This document shows positions 35,054 through 43,087 of a DNA stretch of 64,000 nt, in pieces. The translations under genes were made by a program, and so were the position numbers. Source of the stretch: Nisaea denitrificans DSM 18348 (lineage in GTDB: Bacteria > Pseudomonadota > Alphaproteobacteria > Thalassobaculales > Thalassobaculaceae); the NCBI RefSeq assembly GCF_000426505.1, contig NZ_KE384532.1, positions 139,910-203,909 of the forward strand. The letters are read 5' to 3'. The notes under the pieces were generated by a model. The model had not been told where the DNA came from and did not search any database. It worked only from the letters and a program-made list of their open reading frames with translations. Position 1 is the first letter of the stretch. Each line of letters begins with the position of its first letter.

Positions 35054-36052
35054 TTAGTTGGCTGCAGCGGCCTTGACGGCCTTCACGGCGGCGGCACCCT
35101 TGTCGCCGGTTTCCTTGACGAAACGGTCGACGATGCCAGCGGTCGCTTTCACCCAGGCGGCGCGTTGTACGTCTGTCAGCTCGACGACATTCATCTTGCT
35201 GCGGGCTTCGTCGACGGCGGCGGCCTGCTGGGCGAAGATTTCGTCGCGCAGCTTCTGTTCAACCTCGCGGGCGGCATCGTCGATGATCTTCTTCTGAGCG
35301 TCGGTCAGGCCTTCGTAGAAGTCCTTGTTCATCACGGCGACGAACTCGATTGCGGTGTCATAGGTCAGGGTCATGTGATCCATGACTTCATAGAGTTTGC
35401 GCGACTTCACGGCGGAGGCACCGGTCATGCCGACATCGACCGCGCCCTGCTGGTAGGCCAGGAACTGCTTGGAGCCGGACATCAGGGTAGGCGCGCCACC
35501 GAGGGCCTCGACGGTCCAGCCCTGGATCTTGCCATAGGTCCGGACCTTTTTGCCCTTGAGGTCGGAAGGCTCGACGATTGGCGCATCCTTGCCGAGATAG
35601 ATGTTGAGGCCGAATGCCTGCCACCAGAGGATCTTGTTGTTGGTTTCCTTCAGGATCGAGGCATCGAGTTCCTTGCGCATCGCTGAACCCGGTGCGACGG
35701 CGGCGCGGACATGCGCCTCGCTCTCGAAGATGAAGGGAATGGAGACCACGTCGACCGTCGGCACGGAACCGGCGAACCGGCCGATGAAGGCGGAGCCGGC
35801 CTCGACCGCACCGGACCCGACGGCGCCGGGCACTTCCTTGTCCTTGAAAAGCTGAGCCGACGGGAACAACTGGATTTGCAGATCGCCGCCGGATTTCTCT
35901 TCGACGATCTTCTTGAAAGCGAGCCAGTTCTGGCCGAGGGAGTGCTTCTCCGGCAGCTGCAGTGTGACCCGGATGGTGGTCTCGGCAAAGGCCTGAACCG
36001 GCGCGGCAACCAGAGCAGCCGCGGCAACGGCACCCAAAATCCAACGCTTCAT
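35054..36052 (-). CDS. dctP: TRAP transporter periplasmic substrate-binding protein DctP
   Basis: A 332-residue exported binding protein. The Sec signal peptide is MKRWILGAVAAAALVAAPVQAFA. Mature sequence matches the DctP family: PEKHSLGQNWLAFKKIVEEKSGG and GWTVEALGGAPTLMSG, with a LKGKKVRTYGKI ligand-pocket segment. Organic acids are typical substrates, but the ligand cannot be read off. AGGAGG lies 6 nt before the ATG at 36052; the longer frame has no signal peptide. The gene is divergent from the DCC-family gene; a candidate operator lies in the gap at 36151-36175. Confidence 0.94.
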   Translation of the reverse strand: MKRWILGAVAAAALVAAPVQAFAETTIRVTLQLPEKHSLGQNWLAFKKIVEEKSGGDLQIQLFPSAQLFKDKEVPGAVGSGAVEAGSAFIGRFAGSVPTVDVVSIPFIFESEAHVRAAVAPGSAMRKELDASILKETNNKILWWQAFGLNIYLGKDAPIVEPSDLKGKKVRTYGKIQGWTVEALGGAPTLMSGSKQFLAYQQGAVDVGMTGASAVKSRKLYEVMDHMTLTYDTAIEFVAVMNKDFYEGLTDAQKKIIDDAAREVEQKLRDEIFAQQAAAVDEARSKMNVVELTDVQRAAWVKATAGIVDRFVKETGDKGAAAVKAVKAAAAN

Positions 36053-36364
36053 GGTTTCCTCCTGGAAATACATTTTCTGTGGCTTATCGAAAGGTTCGTT
36101 CAATTTGCATCCCGTCAGGGCAACGGTCGCATTCTGTAGAAAGGAATTCGGCACGTTTCATATCCGAAATCGTGCGCGGGTCAACAGGTGTGATACGGCA
36201 AGCGAAGATCGATTAGAGCATCCTGCGGCTTCAGGTCGAGTTCGGTTGCTGTGTTTCTCGCTGTTGCGTTGCGCGGCTGTGACAATTCACCTGACGCTGT
36301 TTTCCGTCGGCTGGCCTATAGTCGGCTTTCCAGTTAGTTTTGCACTGATGGCCGCACAGTCAGA
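36053..36364. promoter_or_regulatory. Divergent promoter region of dctPQM
   Basis: The 312-nt gap holds the dctP ribosome site (AGGAGG) and an imperfect inverted repeat at 36151-36175, GCACGTTTC-atatcc-GAAATCGTGC, with one bulged base. This arrangement suits a transcription factor site, but no regulator gene is adjacent to the operon. Nothing else is visible. Confidence 0.4.
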
Positions 36365-36772
36365 ATGAGTTCCGATCTTGAAGGCTTCTGGTTGATCTAT
36401 GACGGCGACTGCCCTGTCTGCCGCTCAACCGCTCATGCTTTCGCCATCAGGAAAGAATATGGGGTTTTGAACCTCGTGAATGCCCGCGCCGCGCCGGATC
36501 ACCAGGCGTGCGAGCGAGCGCGCGCCGAGGGACTTGATCTCGATGAGGGGATGGTGATTTTCGCCGACGGCGCGATTTATCACGGTGCGGGGGCTGTATC
36601 CTTTCTGGCGGCTTTTGGCGAGCCAGCAAGTCTGCTGACAAGGGCTGGCTTGATGCTGCACCGCTCACCTGGGCTTTCGGCTTGCGTTTACAGAGCGCTA
36701 CGCGGTCTCCGGAATATCCTGCTTCGACTGCGGCGCATCGGGTCGATCAATAATCTCCGTCGTTCTGATTGA
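36365..36772 (+). CDS. DCC family thiol-disulfide oxidoreductase-like protein (DUF393)
   Basis: A 135-residue member of the DUF393 family. Family proteins start with a D-x-x-C-x-x-C motif; here WLIYDGDCPVCRSTAHAF carries it at residues 14-20, with a thioredoxin-like fold expected after it. The rest is helical with an Arg-rich end. Catalytic activity is unproven for the family. Divergent from dctP and convergent with the glutamate synthase-like gene. Confidence 0.85.
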   Translation: MSSDLEGFWLIYDGDCPVCRSTAHAFAIRKEYGVLNLVNARAAPDHQACERARAEGLDLDEGMVIFADGAIYHGAGAVSFLAAFGEPASLLTRAGLMLHRSPGLSACVYRALRGLRNILLRLRRIGSINNLRRSD

Positions 36773-36811
36773 ATCAGAAGGATCATCTGCGCGACGCAGG
36801 CTGAAGAGTGC

Positions 36812-38440
36812 TTACGGTTGTTTCTCGGTCGCTGCATGAGCGCCGGACTCTCTGAATTCCATTGCGTCAGCCGGACGGAAATTGTCGGCCCGGGCGAGGT
36901 TCCACGGGGTGGCGAAGGCGTCCGGGCAATCCTCCTCGAAGAGCTGCCCCGGTACCAGCCGGTGGTGCAGGATGCTGTCCGGGTCGGTGGCGCGAATGTG
37001 CAGCGTTTCGGGCCGTATCTGGCTCGGGTCGTCCAGACCCATCGCACCAAGCATTTCTGCGAAGCCGCGCAGCGTGTTGCGATGGAAGTTCGCGACCCTC
37101 TTGTACTTGTCCTCGACGGAGAGGCCGCGCTGGCGCGTCGGGTCCTGGGTCGCCACGCCGGTCGGGCAGCGGTTTGTATGGCAGGCGCGGGCCTGAATGC
37201 AGCCGATCGAGAACATGAAGCCGCGAGCCGCGTTGCACCAGTCGGCGCCGAGCGCGATGGCGGTGGCGATGTCCGCGCCGGAGATGATCTTTCCGCTGGC
37301 CCCGATGCGGATATGCTCGCGAATTCCAGCACCGACGAGCGTCATATGGACGAGATGCAGCCCTTCGCGCAACGGCATGCCGAGACTGTTGGTGAACTCC
37401 ACGGGCGCCGCGCCGGTGCCGCCTTCCTTGCCGTCGACGACGATGAAGTCGGGATAGGTTTCTTGCGCGATCATCGCCTTGCAGATCGCCATGAACTCGT
37501 GCGGGTGGCCGACGCAGAGCTTGAAGCCGACCGGCTTGCCTCCTGACAGCCGGCGCAGCTCGCCGAGGAAGGCGACAAGCCCGGCGGGGGTCGAGAAAGC
37601 GGGATGTGCGGCCGGGGAAACACAATCCTGTTCCATCGGGATGCCGCGTGTTTCGGCGATTTCGGGTGTGATCTTGGAGGCCGGCAGAACGCCGCCATGG
37701 CCGGGTTTCGCGCCCTGGGAAAGCTTGAGTTCCACCATCTTGACCTGAGGGTCGGCAGCCGTCGCGGCGAATTTCTCCGCATCGAACATGCCGTCCTCGG
37801 TGCGGCAGCCGAAATAGCCAGATCCGATCTGCCAGATCAGATCGCCGCCAAAACGCCGGTGATGCGGCGAGATCGAACCCTCGCCCGTGTCGTGCGCGAA
37901 GCCGCCGGTCGCCGCTCCCCGATTAAGTGCCGCAATTGCGTTGGCGCTGATGGCCCCGAAACTCATTCCCGAGATGTTGAGCAGGGAAATGTCATAGGGC
38001 TGCGTGCAATCCGGCCCGCCGACATGGCGGCGGAAGTTGTTGTTCTTGGGATGCAATGGGGCCAAGGAGTGCGTGAAATAGCCGTATCCCGCCTTGTAGA
38101 CGTCCATCTGTGTGCCGAAGGGAACCGTTTCCTGCTCCTGCTTGGCGCGCTGATAGACGAGCGAGCGCTGCTCCCGGTTGAACGGAAAGGCGTCGGCGTC
38201 GCTTTCAATCAGATACTGCCGGATCTCCGGACGGATGCCCTCGAACAGCCAGCGCATATGGGCGATGACTGGATAATTGCGCAACAGGCTGTGCCGACCC
38301 TGAATGAGGTCCCAGATGCCGAGAAGCGTCAATGGCGCGGCGATGGCGAGAACGATCCATCCCCAAAAAAAGCCGGCAAGTCCGAGGCCGAACGCGATGA
38401 AAGCTGCCGCGACAATCGCAACGAAGAACGCAAAACGCAT
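36812..38440 (-). CDS. Membrane-anchored FMN-binding glutamate synthase-like protein
   Basis: A 542-residue protein with two hydrophobic helices in the first 50 residues, then a domain similar to the FMN-binding, ammonia-to-glutamate half of glutamate synthase. Glycine-rich segments (GMSFGAISANAIAALNRGA, VDGKEGGTGAAPVEFTNSLG) and a C-x5-C-x4-C cluster motif (CIQARACHTNRCPTG) are intact, which fits an [3Fe-4S]-containing flavoprotein. It lacks the glutaminase domain, so it is not normal GltB. Archaeal-type stand-alone members exist; the electron partner and substrate here are unknown. Start ATG 38440 is chosen because the membrane helix begins there. Confidence 0.85.
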   Translation of the reverse strand: MRFAFFVAIVAAAFIAFGLGLAGFFWGWIVLAIAAPLTLLGIWDLIQGRHSLLRNYPVIAHMRWLFEGIRPEIRQYLIESDADAFPFNREQRSLVYQRAKQEQETVPFGTQMDVYKAGYGYFTHSLAPLHPKNNNFRRHVGGPDCTQPYDISLLNISGMSFGAISANAIAALNRGAATGGFAHDTGEGSISPHHRRFGGDLIWQIGSGYFGCRTEDGMFDAEKFAATAADPQVKMVELKLSQGAKPGHGGVLPASKITPEIAETRGIPMEQDCVSPAAHPAFSTPAGLVAFLGELRRLSGGKPVGFKLCVGHPHEFMAICKAMIAQETYPDFIVVDGKEGGTGAAPVEFTNSLGMPLREGLHLVHMTLVGAGIREHIRIGASGKIISGADIATAIALGADWCNAARGFMFSIGCIQARACHTNRCPTGVATQDPTRQRGLSVEDKYKRVANFHRNTLRGFAEMLGAMGLDDPSQIRPETLHIRATDPDSILHHRLVPGQLFEEDCPDAFATPWNLARADNFRPADAMEFRESGAHAATEKQP

Positions 38441-38827
38441 CTGGAAGTCTCTCCCGCACTGATATTGGCCTCGCAGCCAAGGGTAAGCAATTGCGCCTTT
38501 GATGTTTAGCGGACATAAAAAGCTTCTTCTCATAGCCTAAGACCAAGTGCGTCCAGAACAAATCCTACTGCACCTGCGACCAGGACGAGGACGGTGTGTT
38601 CGAGTAGTTCGAACGTGTCTACACCTCCCGGCGGCCATGCCGGCAGCCTCGCAGATTGCTGATCTATCGTGATTGGCCGTCGCGGTGACACGGCCGCCCA
38701 ATAGTATATGGCTAGCCACGAATGGCGTAAGCCCGTGCCCGCCTGACGCCGCAACTCATGACACCGCCAACTGGGGCGGCATTGTTAACCGGTGTCCGCC
38801 GAAAAACAGGTGGTGGATTGGGTGTTC
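38441..38827. other. Intergenic region between divergent genes, no gene seen
   Basis: This 387-nt stretch separates the glutamate synthase-like gene and the DUF3179 gene. A short minus-strand frame (38530-38754) ends in a hydrophobic segment but has no start codon after its GGGAGG, so it is not called. No RNA gene or clear repeat is visible. Confidence 0.5.
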
Positions 38828-40249
38828 ATGAAACTGTTTGTGACATTGGGAGCGCGACCGGTGATTAGGCTTCGGATTAATGCTTTCTTGATCTTGCTGG
38901 CGGTAGTGCCGTCTCTGTTCTGTGGCGATGCGTCGAGCGCGCAGAGCGCAGGTCAGGAAACAAGGACTCTACCTGACCATGTAATCGAGAAATTCGGTAT
39001 GCCCCCGGCGATACCAGAGGGGCTGATCTCCAAAGAGCTGAAAGCCGCTGTGAAGGTAGCCTTCATCGACAGTGTCATTAAAGGAACTTGGGGACCGGAA
39101 CAGGTAGCAGCCCTCAAATTGATACTTGTTTCGGGAGACCCCCGGATCGCCTGGATCGTCAGTGACCTTATGCGTTTCGTCCATGACCCTGCTCTCAGTG
39201 TGCTCCTTTCCGATGTTGCGTCCAGTTTGCTGGGGATCGGTCAAATTCAGGAGAACCACTGGGGAGCAGTAACCGATCATCTCATCGCCTGGGACATTCC
39301 GGCACCGCCCGGCTATCTCGACGCCAAACGCGCCATTTTCATCAGCTTTGTGCCGGGCTGGGATAAGATCTTTGCTGAGGGCGATATCGACTGGCGGCAC
39401 GTCTCCTGGGGAGGGGTGAAGATCGATGACCGCGCCTACGATACAACCGATGAGCCGTGCAACTGCATCCCCGCTGCGGACAATCCCGAGGTGAGTAGCG
39501 CCGAAGATGCTACCTGGTTGAAGGATGATGACATCGTCTTCGGCATTGCGGTCAACGGCGAGTTCAGAGCTTATCCTAGGCGTATCATGGAAGTCCGCGA
39601 AATGGTGAACGATACCCTGGGCGGACGACATCTCGGCATTCCCTATTGTACCCTCTGCGGAGCCGCTCAGGCCTATTTCACGGACGGTTTGCCCACCGGG
39701 ATCGAGCGGCCAGTCCTTCGCACTTCCGGGCTGCTGATCCGTTCCAACAAAGTGATGTATGACGTCAATACATACTCGGTATTCGACACATTTTTCGGAA
39801 CGGCGGTGACAGGCACTCTTCACAAGAGGAATCTGCAGCTAAGACAGGCGAGTGTCGTCACTGCCGAGTGGGGCGCCTGGAAGAAAGCGCACCCGGAAAC
39901 GACGGTATTGACCGAAGCGTTGGCGCTCGGCCGGAATTTCGATTTCCGCAGTGGCCGGGATAAAGACGGCCCGATATTTCCGGTCGGCGATGTCGATCCG
40001 CGACTACCAGTACACGAGGATATCATCGGTGCCGTCACTGCCTCCGGACAACCTGTGGCATTTCAACGGAGCAAAGCGGTCGCTTCGCTGACGAAGGGTG
40101 AGAAGATCGTTTTCGAGAATATCCGCCTGCTGCTGGATGGCGGCGGTGTAAAGGCCGTGGGCGCGGACGGATCCGACCTCGGCAGCCATCAGGCCTTCTG
40201 GTTTGCCTGGTCCCAGTTCCATCCGGGCACCGCCCTCTGGCCTGAGTGA
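38828..40249 (+). CDS. DUF3179 domain-containing exported protein
   Basis: A 473-residue protein. An N-terminal signal peptide is visible (LILLAVVPSLFCGDASSAQ). The C-terminal 250 residues match DUF3179, with the conserved stretch GEFRAYPRRIMEVREMVNDTLGG and the Cys pair in GIPYCTLCGAAQAY. The domain is found in secreted and membrane proteins of unknown activity. The Cys pair suggests a redox or metal role, which is inference. ATG 38828 is preferred over GTG 38792 because the signal peptide starts there; ribosome sites are weak for both. Confidence 0.8.
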   Translation: MKLFVTLGARPVIRLRINAFLILLAVVPSLFCGDASSAQSAGQETRTLPDHVIEKFGMPPAIPEGLISKELKAAVKVAFIDSVIKGTWGPEQVAALKLILVSGDPRIAWIVSDLMRFVHDPALSVLLSDVASSLLGIGQIQENHWGAVTDHLIAWDIPAPPGYLDAKRAIFISFVPGWDKIFAEGDIDWRHVSWGGVKIDDRAYDTTDEPCNCIPAADNPEVSSAEDATWLKDDDIVFGIAVNGEFRAYPRRIMEVREMVNDTLGGRHLGIPYCTLCGAAQAYFTDGLPTGIERPVLRTSGLLIRSNKVMYDVNTYSVFDTFFGTAVTGTLHKRNLQLRQASVVTAEWGAWKKAHPETTVLTEALALGRNFDFRSGRDKDGPIFPVGDVDPRLPVHEDIIGAVTASGQPVAFQRSKAVASLTKGEKIVFENIRLLLDGGGVKAVGADGSDLGSHQAFWFAWSQFHPGTALWPE

Positions 40250-40358
40250 GGCCCCTGACTTCTCCTTAATCTGTTCGCTCAGGCGGAGCTGCGTCATCGG
40301 AAATCTAGGCCCGGCAGACCAGCACGTTCCCGTTAACCGCTGAAATGCTTTGATTGAG

Positions 40359-40435
<77 letters not shown>

Positions 40436-40526
40436 ATACCGGGAGCCGGGCGGAGGCCGCACGGCTGAGCGACCGGAAACTACCCTCGGGCGCATTTGGG
40501 CGCAAGGGGGAAAGCGCGGGTCTGTT

Positions 40527-41564
40527 TCAATCGTCCTGATGGCAGAATACGGGGAGCGGGCGCGTGTCGTTCGCGTGCGGAATTTCCGCCCCGCTCGGCA
40601 ATGCCGCCGCGGGATCGCCGAGCCAGGCGGCAATGTCGGCGCTGACCCGGTCGCCTTGCAGGTCCCGGAACAGCATATGATAGCCGTCCTCATACAGGGC
40701 GAGGCGCCAGTGCCACCCGTCCGTGCCGCCATCGGGAAGGGTCTCCAGCATGCGGCAGGTAGGTCCGCGCGGGATGATGCCGTCCTGCTCGCCATAGAGC
40801 ACCAGCAGCGGGACGGAGAGGCCGGGTGCTGACGCCAGGGCTTCATCCATCAAACCGCTCAGACCCCAGGCGGCTTCGATCCGGGTTTCCTTGATCATCA
40901 TTGGATCGCGGGAGAGCCGGCGCAGCATCTCGATATTGTCGGAAGGCGGGCTCGGCAGGCTTTGCGGCCGGACGCGGATGCGTGGCGCAATGTGAGCCGC
41001 TAGTGTCAGGGTGAAGCGCTTCCAGGGCGCCATGGTGCTGCGGCCCCAGACGGCGGGTGCGGAGAGTATGGCGCCATCCAGCCGTGGCGGGCTCTCGCCG
41101 GCGAGGGCGGTCATGATCACGGCCCCGCCCATGCTTTCGCCGAGAGCGTAGATCGGGAGCTTTGGATGGCGCGCGCGCAGCAGTTCGGTGACCGTGTCGA
41201 GATCGCCTGTCATCGCTTCGGCTCCGGGCCAGTCCCCGCGCATGGACGTGCCGCCGAAGCCGCGCTGGTCGTAGGCGTAGACCAGCAGGCCGTGTAGTGC
41301 GAGCAGAGGGCCGAGATCGCGATAGGCGCCGGAATAATCGTTGAAACCATGCAAGGCGACGACGGCGGCGCGGGGTGCTTCTTCTGGTGCCCAGCGCTGG
41401 TAGGGCAGTTCCGCTCCATCCTGCATGACGAACGCATCATCAAGGATAGCGGCCGGTTGGTGAGCTTCAAGTCGGGGTGCGATGCCGGGCGCACAGCCGC
41501 CGAGCGCGAAAAGAATGACGGCGAAAACGGCGCGCCACGCCGGCCCTGATCCGTTACGCCGCAT
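40527..41564 (-). CDS. Lipoprotein alpha/beta hydrolase (monoacylglycerol lipase-like)
   Basis: A 345-residue hydrolase with an N-terminal lipobox (FALGGCAPG), so it is probably anchored in the envelope. The fold motifs are HGFNDYSGAY (oxyanion), the nucleophile elbow GESMGG, the acid in YGEQDGIIP and the catalytic His in YHMLFRD. These are the marks of monoglyceride lipase-like serine hydrolases; the true substrate is unknown. The first codons overlap the ABC ATPase stop by 11 nt, so the two genes are likely coupled. ATG 41564 is used; the in-frame extension upstream reads through the ATPase gene. Confidence 0.86.
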   Translation of the reverse strand: MRRNGSGPAWRAVFAVILFALGGCAPGIAPRLEAHQPAAILDDAFVMQDGAELPYQRWAPEEAPRAAVVALHGFNDYSGAYRDLGPLLALHGLLVYAYDQRGFGGTSMRGDWPGAEAMTGDLDTVTELLRARHPKLPIYALGESMGGAVIMTALAGESPPRLDGAILSAPAVWGRSTMAPWKRFTLTLAAHIAPRIRVRPQSLPSPPSDNIEMLRRLSRDPMMIKETRIEAAWGLSGLMDEALASAPGLSVPLLVLYGEQDGIIPRGPTCRMLETLPDGGTDGWHWRLALYEDGYHMLFRDLQGDRVSADIAAWLGDPAAALPSGAEIPHANDTRPLPVFCHQDD

Positions 41565-42555
41565 GAAAGCGGTCAGTCTCCGGATCCTTGCTGGTGAGGG
41601 CGAGGAAGATGTCTTCGAGGTCGCTCTCGTCGGTGCTGATGTCCTGGATGTGGAAATTCGCGGCTGCCAGGGCGCCGAGAATGCGGGCAATCGGGCCGTC
41701 GCTCTTGCGGAACGTAAACGTCAGCTGGTTTTGCCCGGTGATGGATACGGAGAAAGGCTGGAGCGGCTGCGGCAGCTTGTCGGAGTCCTCCGGGAGCGTT
41801 TCGGCAACAGTGACCGTGACCGATTTGACATCGATCCGCTGCATCAGGTTTTCCTTGGTGTCGCAGGCAATGACCTCACCGTGATTGATGATGGCGATGC
41901 GGTCGCAGAGCTCTTCGGCCTCTTCCAGATAATGCGTGGTCAGCAGGATGGTGACGCCGCGCCGGTTCAGCTCGCGGACATTGTCCCAGAGCTTGCGGCG
42001 AAGCTCGATATCGACGCCTGCCGTGGGTTCGTCCAGCACCAGGATCGGCGGGTTATGTACCATCGCCTTGGCGACCAGCAGACGCCGCCGCATGCCGCCG
42101 GACAGCGATCGGGTATAGGCATCGGCCTTGTCGCCGAGCTCGACCAGGTCGAGAATTTCCTGGGTCCGCCGCTCCGCCTTTGGAACGCCGTACAGCCCGG
42201 CCTGGAGGTCGAGCAGTTCGCGCGGGCTGAAGAAGGCGTCGATATTCAGCTCCTGCGGCACGATGCCGATCGCAGCCCGGGCCTGACGCGGATCCTCGTC
42301 GATATCGATGCCCCAGACTTTCGCCGTTCCGGCCGTCTTGTTCACCATGCCTGCAAGGATATTGATCATGGTCGATTTGCCGGCGCCGTTCGGGCCGAGC
42401 AGGGCGAATATCGAGCCGCGCGGGACGGCAAGGTCGATGCCTTTCAGGGCATGTTTTTGCCGCGATCCACCGGCTTTGCCATAGACCTTTTCAAGGCCTT
42501 TGATCTCTAGCGCGAGCTCGGGAACGGACTGGGACGGCTGTGAACGTGTCGACAC
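41554..42555 (-). CDS. ABC transporter ATP-binding protein (orphan)
   Basis: A 333-residue ATPase. It has Walker A GPNGAGKST, the ABC signature LSGGM, Walker B ILVLDEPTAGVD and the H-loop TTHYLEEAEE, of the DrrA/CcmA-like type used by drug or lipid exporters. A C-terminal tail of about 90 residues resembles the extension seen in such exporters. No permease gene lies next to it; its stop codon overlaps the lipase start. It may act with a permease encoded elsewhere. The gene upstream encodes a zinc-finger protein on the other strand. Confidence 0.9.
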   Translation of the reverse strand: MSTRSQPSQSVPELALEIKGLEKVYGKAGGSRQKHALKGIDLAVPRGSIFALLGPNGAGKSTMINILAGMVNKTAGTAKVWGIDIDEDPRQARAAIGIVPQELNIDAFFSPRELLDLQAGLYGVPKAERRTQEILDLVELGDKADAYTRSLSGGMRRRLLVAKAMVHNPPILVLDEPTAGVDIELRRKLWDNVRELNRRGVTILLTTHYLEEAEELCDRIAIINHGEVIACDTKENLMQRIDVKSVTVTVAETLPEDSDKLPQPLQPFSVSITGQNQLTFTFRKSDGPIARILGALAAANFHIQDISTDESDLEDIFLALTSKDPETDRFHAA

Positions 42556-42672
42556 GGGGGCAGACCTTATACAGGCGATTGAAAATACGCGGTGAGCGGC
42601 TATTATCTCCCGGCATTCCGGGAACGGAGGCTACGCTCAATATAGGTACCGGTGCGGAGAAGGACCAGTCAG

Positions 42673-42855
42673 ATGGCAAAACCGTTCGAAGTTATCACTG
42701 TTTCGGAGAAGCGTGTTGCCTGTGACGGGGGCAAGGGCGCGCTGGGCCACCCGAAGGTTTTCCTGACCATCGGCGACGAAGGCAAGGTGATCTGCCCCTA
42801 TTGTTCGCGCGAGTTCGTCTATAGCGCGCCAGTGGCTGGCGAAAGCGCCGCCTGA
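42673..42855 (+). CDS. Small zinc-finger protein (zf-CHCC family)
   Basis: A 60-residue protein with four zinc ligands in the order Cys (VACDGG), His (GHPKVFL), then Cys-x-x-Cys (CPYC). This pattern is the mitochondrial NDUFS6-like zinc finger family, common in Alphaproteobacteria. In mitochondria the relative is an assembly subunit of complex I; a comparable role here is inferred only from homology. ATG 42673 is used; the extra codons upstream are not family-like. Confidence 0.9.
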   Translation: MAKPFEVITVSEKRVACDGGKGALGHPKVFLTIGDEGKVICPYCSREFVYSAPVAGESAA

Positions 42856-43087
42856 CCGATCACAAGCCGGCTGCCGTTATGGCAGCGCCCGGGGGGCTGC
42901 CGGAAACTTTCCAGTAAGCGTTGTTCGCGGTTCGCATGATGCCCATGATCCCGTCATGGTCCTTGTGGAATAGAGCGGTTTTTCGGGGCTGTACTCCGGT
43001 GCTGCCACGCCAATTCGCTTGTCATGGCCTGTACCGTCGCTAGACTCTCACCGCAGCCGTTTCCCGAAGTCCGCCCCTGGATCCTTG

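Noticed and set aside
38530-38754. Small minus-strand frame ending in a hydrophobic helix
   Set aside because: After the GGGAGG stretch there is no start codon in frame, and upstream starts give unlikely sequence.
42870-42886. GCTGCC / GGCAGC hairpin after the zinc-finger gene
   Set aside because: There is no T-tract, so it is not called as a terminator.
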